A stretch of 34,567 nt of DNA, from contig CABYNK010000004.1 of NCBI GenBank assembly GCA_902520355.1, forward strand, positions 1 through 34,567, in the 5' to 3' direction. Positions within the stretch are counted from its first letter, which is position 1. Each line of letters starts with the position of its first letter. The position numbers and the translations under genes are program-made. Shown here in pieces: positions 30,773 to 34,567 of this stretch. Under the pieces are notes generated by a model, which was given only the letters and a program-made list of their open reading frames with translations, searched no databases and had not been told where the DNA came from. Source of the stretch: an uncultured Pelagibacteraceae bacterium (GTDB lineage: Bacteria; Pseudomonadota; Alphaproteobacteria; Pelagibacterales; Pelagibacteraceae).

Positions 30773-33642
30773 TGTTACACAATTCTGAAAAAGATTTTAT
30801 TAAAAGACACATTGGTCCTTCCGAGGAAGATCAATCAAAGATGTTAAAAAAATTAAACTATAAATCATTAGATGATTTGATTGATAATACTGTTCCAGAA
30901 AAGATATTGTTCAAGGGTGAATTAAATATCGGTGAATCAAATTCAGAATATGAGGCATTAAGAAAATTAAAAGCAATTTCGAAAAAAAATCAAATTTATT
31001 CAAATTTTATTGGGATGGGCTATTATGGAACTTACACACCATATGTAATTTTGAGAAATATTTTAGAAAATCCAGGCTGGTACACTTCTTATACACCTTA
31101 TCAGCCAGAGGTAGCGCAAGGAAGATTGGAAATGCTTTTAAATTTCCAACAAATGATCGTTGACTTTACAGGAATGGACATTGCAAATGCATCTTTACTT
31201 GATGAAGGTACAGCAGCAGCAGAAGCTATGGGTTTAAGTTATAGACTCGATAAAAGTGATAGTAATTTAGTTTTTGTCTCAGAAAATTGTCACCCTCAAA
31301 CTGTTGAGGTTATACGAACTAGAGCAGAACCTATGGGTCTCAAGGTTCTTGTTGGAAATGAAGATAAAGTTTTAGATCAATTAAGAGAAGATATTGTTTG
31401 TGGAATCCTACAGTATCCGGGAACCTTAGGGGATATTAAAGACCCGAGTGAGTCAATAAGCAAAATTCATAAAAAAAATGGCAAAGCTATTTTAGCTTGT
31501 GATCTTCTTGCGCTTGCTAAGCTTAAAACACCAAGAGAACTTGGGGCTGATATTGCGGTTGGGAGTTCACAAAGATTTGGTATTCCAATGGGTTATGGAG
31601 GACCACACGCAGCATATTTTGCAACAAAAGATGAATACAAGAGATCTATGCCAGGTAGAATAGTTGGTGTTTCAGTAGATAGACATGGAAACAAGGCTTA
31701 TAGATTGTCACTACAGACTAGAGAGCAGCATATTAGAAGAGACAAAGCCACAAGTAACATTTGTACAGCTCAAGCATTGTTAGCCATAGTATCAGCAGCG
31801 TATGCTATTTATCATGGTCCGGATGGAATTAAGAATATTTCTGAGAGAGTATCTCAATTAGCAAAAAATTTTGCAGACAAAATAAAACAATCTGGATATG
31901 AAATTTATTCTGATTATTTTTTTGATACTGTTACGATTATTACTAAAGACAAGACAGATCAGATTTATAAAAATGCTTTAAATCAAAAAGTTAATATACG
32001 AAAAGTAAACTCCGAAATGCTTGCTGTTTCTTTTGATGAGAAAAAAAATGTTTATAGGGTAAATCAATTATTAAAAATTTTTAATGCAGCAGAATCTATA
32101 AAAAAAGAAGATCCAACTGTAAGTTTACCAAATCTACCAAAAAGTTTATTAAGAACGTCTAAATATTTAGAACATCCTGTTTTTAACTCATATCGCTCAG
32201 AGACAGAGATGCTAAGATACCTTAAAAAGTTAGAGGATAAGGATATAGCCCTAAACAGAACAATGATTGCATTAGGTTCTTGCACTATGAAATTAAACGC
32301 TACTGCAGAAATGATACCTATTTCATGGAGAGAACTAGCTGAGCCCCATCCTTTTGTGCCTATAGAACAGATGGAAGGATATAGAACAATGTTCACTGAT
32401 TTAAAAAATTGGTTAAGATCAATCACTGGTTTTTCGGGAGTTTCACTTCAACCAAATGCAGGTGCTCAAGGCGAATATGCAGGACTAATGGTAATTAGAA
32501 AATATCATTTAGAAAGAGGTGATAAAAATAGAAACATATGTTTAATACCAAGTTCTGCACATGGAACAAATCCTGCTAGTGCACAAATGGTTGGAATGAA
32601 AGTAGTTGTTGTTAATTGTGATAAAGAAGGCAATGTTGATTTTGATGATTTAAAGAAAAAAGCAGAGTTGCATTCAGAAAATTTAGGAGCTTTAATGGTT
32701 ACATACCCATCTACTCATGGAGTATTTGAAGAAAAAATTATGGATATATGCGAACTAATTCATAAACATGGTGGGCAAGTTTATATGGATGGGGCAAATT
32801 TAAATGCATTAGTTGGTATAGCTAAACCAGGAAACTTTGGCCCCGATGTTTGCCACATAAATTTACATAAAACATTTTGTATTCCTCATGGGGGAGGCGG
32901 ACCTGGTATGGGCCCTATTGCATGTAAAAAACACCTACAAGTTTATTTGCCCAATCATCCGGTTGTTAAAGATTGTGGTCCCACAACAGGTATTGGAGCT
33001 GTATCTGCTGCTCCTTGGGGAAGCTCAAGTATTTTATCAATTTCTTGGATGTATATAAAAATGATGGGATCTGAGGGATTAAAACTTGCTTCTAAGGTTG
33101 CGATACTAAATGCAAATTATATTGCTGAAAGACTAAAAAATCATTATCCAATTTTATATAAAGGCTCAAATGGAAATGTTGCTCATGAATGCATAATTGA
33201 TATTAGATCCATTAAATCAGAAACAGGTGTTACAGAAGAAGATATTTCAAAAAGATTAATTGATTTTGGTTTTCATGCACCAACAATGTCTTGGCCTGTA
33301 GCTGGAACCATGATGATTGAACCGACAGAAAGTGAGAACTTATCAGAGCTTGATAGATTTTGTGATACTTTAATTAAGATTAAACAAGAAATAGATCATA
33401 TTAAAACTGGTAAATTTGATAAAGTTGATAATCCAATAAAAAACGCTCCTCATACTGACACTGAGCTAGCTTCTGATAATTGGGAACACAAATATTCAAG
33501 AGAAGAGGCAGCTTATCCTGCTAAATTTTTAAGATTAAACAAATTCTGGCCGCCTGTTGCAAGAGTGGATAATGTTTATGGTGACAAAAATATTTTTTGT
33601 ACTTGCCCTAGCATGGATGAATTCAAAGAAGACGCAGCTTAA
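30772..33642 (+). CDS. gcvP: Glycine dehydrogenase (decarboxylating), P protein
   Basis: This is a 956-residue homodimer-type P protein, full length and unsplit. It decarboxylates glycine with pyridoxal phosphate and loads the aminomethyl group on GcvH. The N-terminal half has FIGMGYYGTYTPYVILRNILENPGWYT and LDEGTAAAEAM. The C-terminal half has GSCTMKLNA, AHGTNPASAQM and the PLP lysine Lys700 within NLHKTFCIPHGGGGPG, followed by GPI. The gene is coupled to gcvH (TAATG). Only 3 bases separate it from the next gene. Confidence 0.97.
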   Translation: MLHNSEKDFIKRHIGPSEEDQSKMLKKLNYKSLDDLIDNTVPEKILFKGELNIGESNSEYEALRKLKAISKKNQIYSNFIGMGYYGTYTPYVILRNILENPGWYTSYTPYQPEVAQGRLEMLLNFQQMIVDFTGMDIANASLLDEGTAAAEAMGLSYRLDKSDSNLVFVSENCHPQTVEVIRTRAEPMGLKVLVGNEDKVLDQLREDIVCGILQYPGTLGDIKDPSESISKIHKKNGKAILACDLLALAKLKTPRELGADIAVGSSQRFGIPMGYGGPHAAYFATKDEYKRSMPGRIVGVSVDRHGNKAYRLSLQTREQHIRRDKATSNICTAQALLAIVSAAYAIYHGPDGIKNISERVSQLAKNFADKIKQSGYEIYSDYFFDTVTIITKDKTDQIYKNALNQKVNIRKVNSEMLAVSFDEKKNVYRVNQLLKIFNAAESIKKEDPTVSLPNLPKSLLRTSKYLEHPVFNSYRSETEMLRYLKKLEDKDIALNRTMIALGSCTMKLNATAEMIPISWRELAEPHPFVPIEQMEGYRTMFTDLKNWLRSITGFSGVSLQPNAGAQGEYAGLMVIRKYHLERGDKNRNICLIPSSAHGTNPASAQMVGMKVVVVNCDKEGNVDFDDLKKKAELHSENLGALMVTYPSTHGVFEEKIMDICELIHKHGGQVYMDGANLNALVGIAKPGNFGPDVCHINLHKTFCIPHGGGGPGMGPIACKKHLQVYLPNHPVVKDCGPTTGIGAVSAAPWGSSSILSISWMYIKMMGSEGLKLASKVAILNANYIAERLKNHYPILYKGSNGNVAHECIIDIRSIKSETGVTEEDISKRLIDFGFHAPTMSWPVAGTMMIEPTESENLSELDRFCDTLIKIKQEIDHIKTGKFDKVDNPIKNAPHTDTELASDNWEHKYSREEAAYPAKFLRLNKFWPPVARVDNVYGDKNIFCTCPSMDEFKEDAA

Positions 33643-33645
33643 TTA

Positions 33646-34567
33646 ATGAAAGTAGCTGTAATCGGATCAGGCATATCTGGCCTAAGCGCTGCATACTATC
33701 TTTCTAAAAAACACCATGTAGATCTTTTTGAGAAGGAAGATCATTTTGGTGGTCATTCGAATACAGTTGACATTATTGTAGATGATAAAAAAATTTTAGT
33801 TGATGTTGGCTTTATTGTCTTTAACTACCAAACTTATCCAAATTTAATAAATTTTTTTGAAGAACTAAATGTTGAAATAGAAAAAAGTGATATGTCATTC
33901 TCTGTCTCTGTAGAAAAAACAAATTATGAATACTGTGGCAGAGGTCTTGGAGGCATGTTTGCAAATAAATCAAATTTATTTAATTTTGAATTTATAAAGA
34001 TGTTTTTTGATATTCTAAAATTTTATAAATTATGTGACAAAACTTCAGATATAGACCAAAAAATTACTCTAGATGAATTTCTAGAAAAAAAAAATTGGTC
34101 AAAAAGTTTTATAAACTATCATATTATACCGATGGTTTCAGCAATCTGGTCTATGCCTCCTTATGAAGCTGGAAAAATGCCGATAAATTTTTTTTTAAAG
34201 TTTTTTCAAAATCACGGTTTATTTAAGCTTAGTAAAAGACCTCAATGGTTTACAGTAAAGCAAAGAAGTAGAGCCTACGTAAATAAAGTTTTATCAAGTA
34301 TTAGTGGCGAACATTATAAGAATTATAAAATTAATTCGATAAAAAGAATTCCTTCAGGAGTCCAAATTTATTACGGGGGAAATAATGAATTTTTTGATTA
34401 CGATAAAGTAGTTTTAGCAACTCACGCTAATGAAGCACTCTCTTTAATCAAAGATCCAAGTGAGCAAGAAAAAAATATCTTGTCAAATTTTAAGTATAGA
34501 GAAAATCAAGCAGTTTTACATACTGACGAAAATATGATGCCAAAAAATAGGAAAACTTGGTCATCAT
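33646..34567 (+). CDS. FAD-dependent amine oxidase-like protein (COG2907 type), 3' partial
   Basis: This gene is cut by the window end after 307 codons. The N-terminus is a dinucleotide-binding fold, MKVAVIGSGISGLSAAYYL, with the E at the end of beta2 (LFEKED) and the GGHSNTVDI stretch. It continues with VDVGFIVFNYQTYPNL, typical of predicted NAD/FAD-binding amine oxidase-like proteins that often neighbour DUF1365 and cyclopropane-fatty-acid-synthase-like genes. Further on are MVSAIWSMPPYEAGKMP, RSRAYVNKV and KVVLATHANEAL. The start ATG is 3 bases after the gcvP stop, so it may be read with the glycine operon. Substrate unknown. Confidence 0.85.
   Translation, partial: MKVAVIGSGISGLSAAYYLSKKHHVDLFEKEDHFGGHSNTVDIIVDDKKILVDVGFIVFNYQTYPNLINFFEELNVEIEKSDMSFSVSVEKTNYEYCGRGLGGMFANKSNLFNFEFIKMFFDILKFYKLCDKTSDIDQKITLDEFLEKKNWSKSFINYHIIPMVSAIWSMPPYEAGKMPINFFLKFFQNHGLFKLSKRPQWFTVKQRSRAYVNKVLSSISGEHYKNYKINSIKRIPSGVQIYYGGNNEFFDYDKVVLATHANEALSLIKDPSEQEKNILSNFKYRENQAVLHTDENMMPKNRKTWSS

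Overview
The window is strongly AT-rich and gene-dense, with mostly 0-60 base gaps and many ATGA/TAATG-type overlaps. Several starts are GTG or TTG, and several genes have little or no visible ribosome binding site. Together with the gene families present (gcvTHP behind a tandem glycine riboswitch, liv-type ABC transporters, EamA permeases, a TIGR03643/DUF2805 protein, pxpABC), this points to a streamlined marine alphaproteobacterium of the SAR11/Pelagibacterales type. That placement is inference from composition and gene content. No tRNA, rRNA, CRISPR array, insertion sequence or phage gene is visible.

Bases 1-8841 hold a type IV pilus-like machine laid out like an MSHA/type II secretion locus: a PilM-PilN fusion (5' end outside the window), PilO-like, PilP-like, lipoprotein secretin, GspE/PilB-family ATPase, GspF/PilC-family platform protein, then two prepilins. 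A convergent two-gene partner-switching module, an RsbW-like kinase and an RsbV-like STAS protein, lies between the platform gene and the prepilins.

Bases 8895-15827 hold an envelope and signalling cluster on the + strand: a TPR plus outer-membrane beta-barrel protein, a secreted FecR-domain protein with a very long lysine-rich repeat tail, a CHASE2-SpoIIE phosphatase (the RsbU-type enzyme that would complete the partner switch), and an autotransporter with a beta-propeller-like passenger. The combination of pilus, partner switch and FecR/CHASE2/surface proteins is the best candidate for an undescribed system here.

Bases 15813-17740 hold a DUF2805-glutaredoxin pair on the - strand, then a non-coding region of roughly 600 bases with a probable small RNA, a perfect 15-bp inverted repeat and a palindrome-covered promoter, followed by a small outer-membrane beta-barrel gene with a strong terminator. 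Bases 17749-22502 hold a ProC-like reductase and a livG-livF-livH-livM operon, ending in a possible 23-residue membrane peptide and a terminator. The cognate livK-type binding protein is convergent on the - strand with its own promoter.

Bases 23780-28220 hold two divergent groups. On the - strand are pxpA, a secreted TPR protein, a TerC-family protein and an EamA permease. On the + strand are pxpB, pxpC and, continuing to 29098, a second EamA permease. Bases 29095-33642 form the glycine cleavage operon gcvT-gcvH-gcvP, with a consensus -35 box inside the end of the previous gene and a tandem glycine riboswitch whose final helix pairs through the gcvT start codon. A COG2907-like FAD-dependent amine oxidase starts at 33646 and runs off the window.
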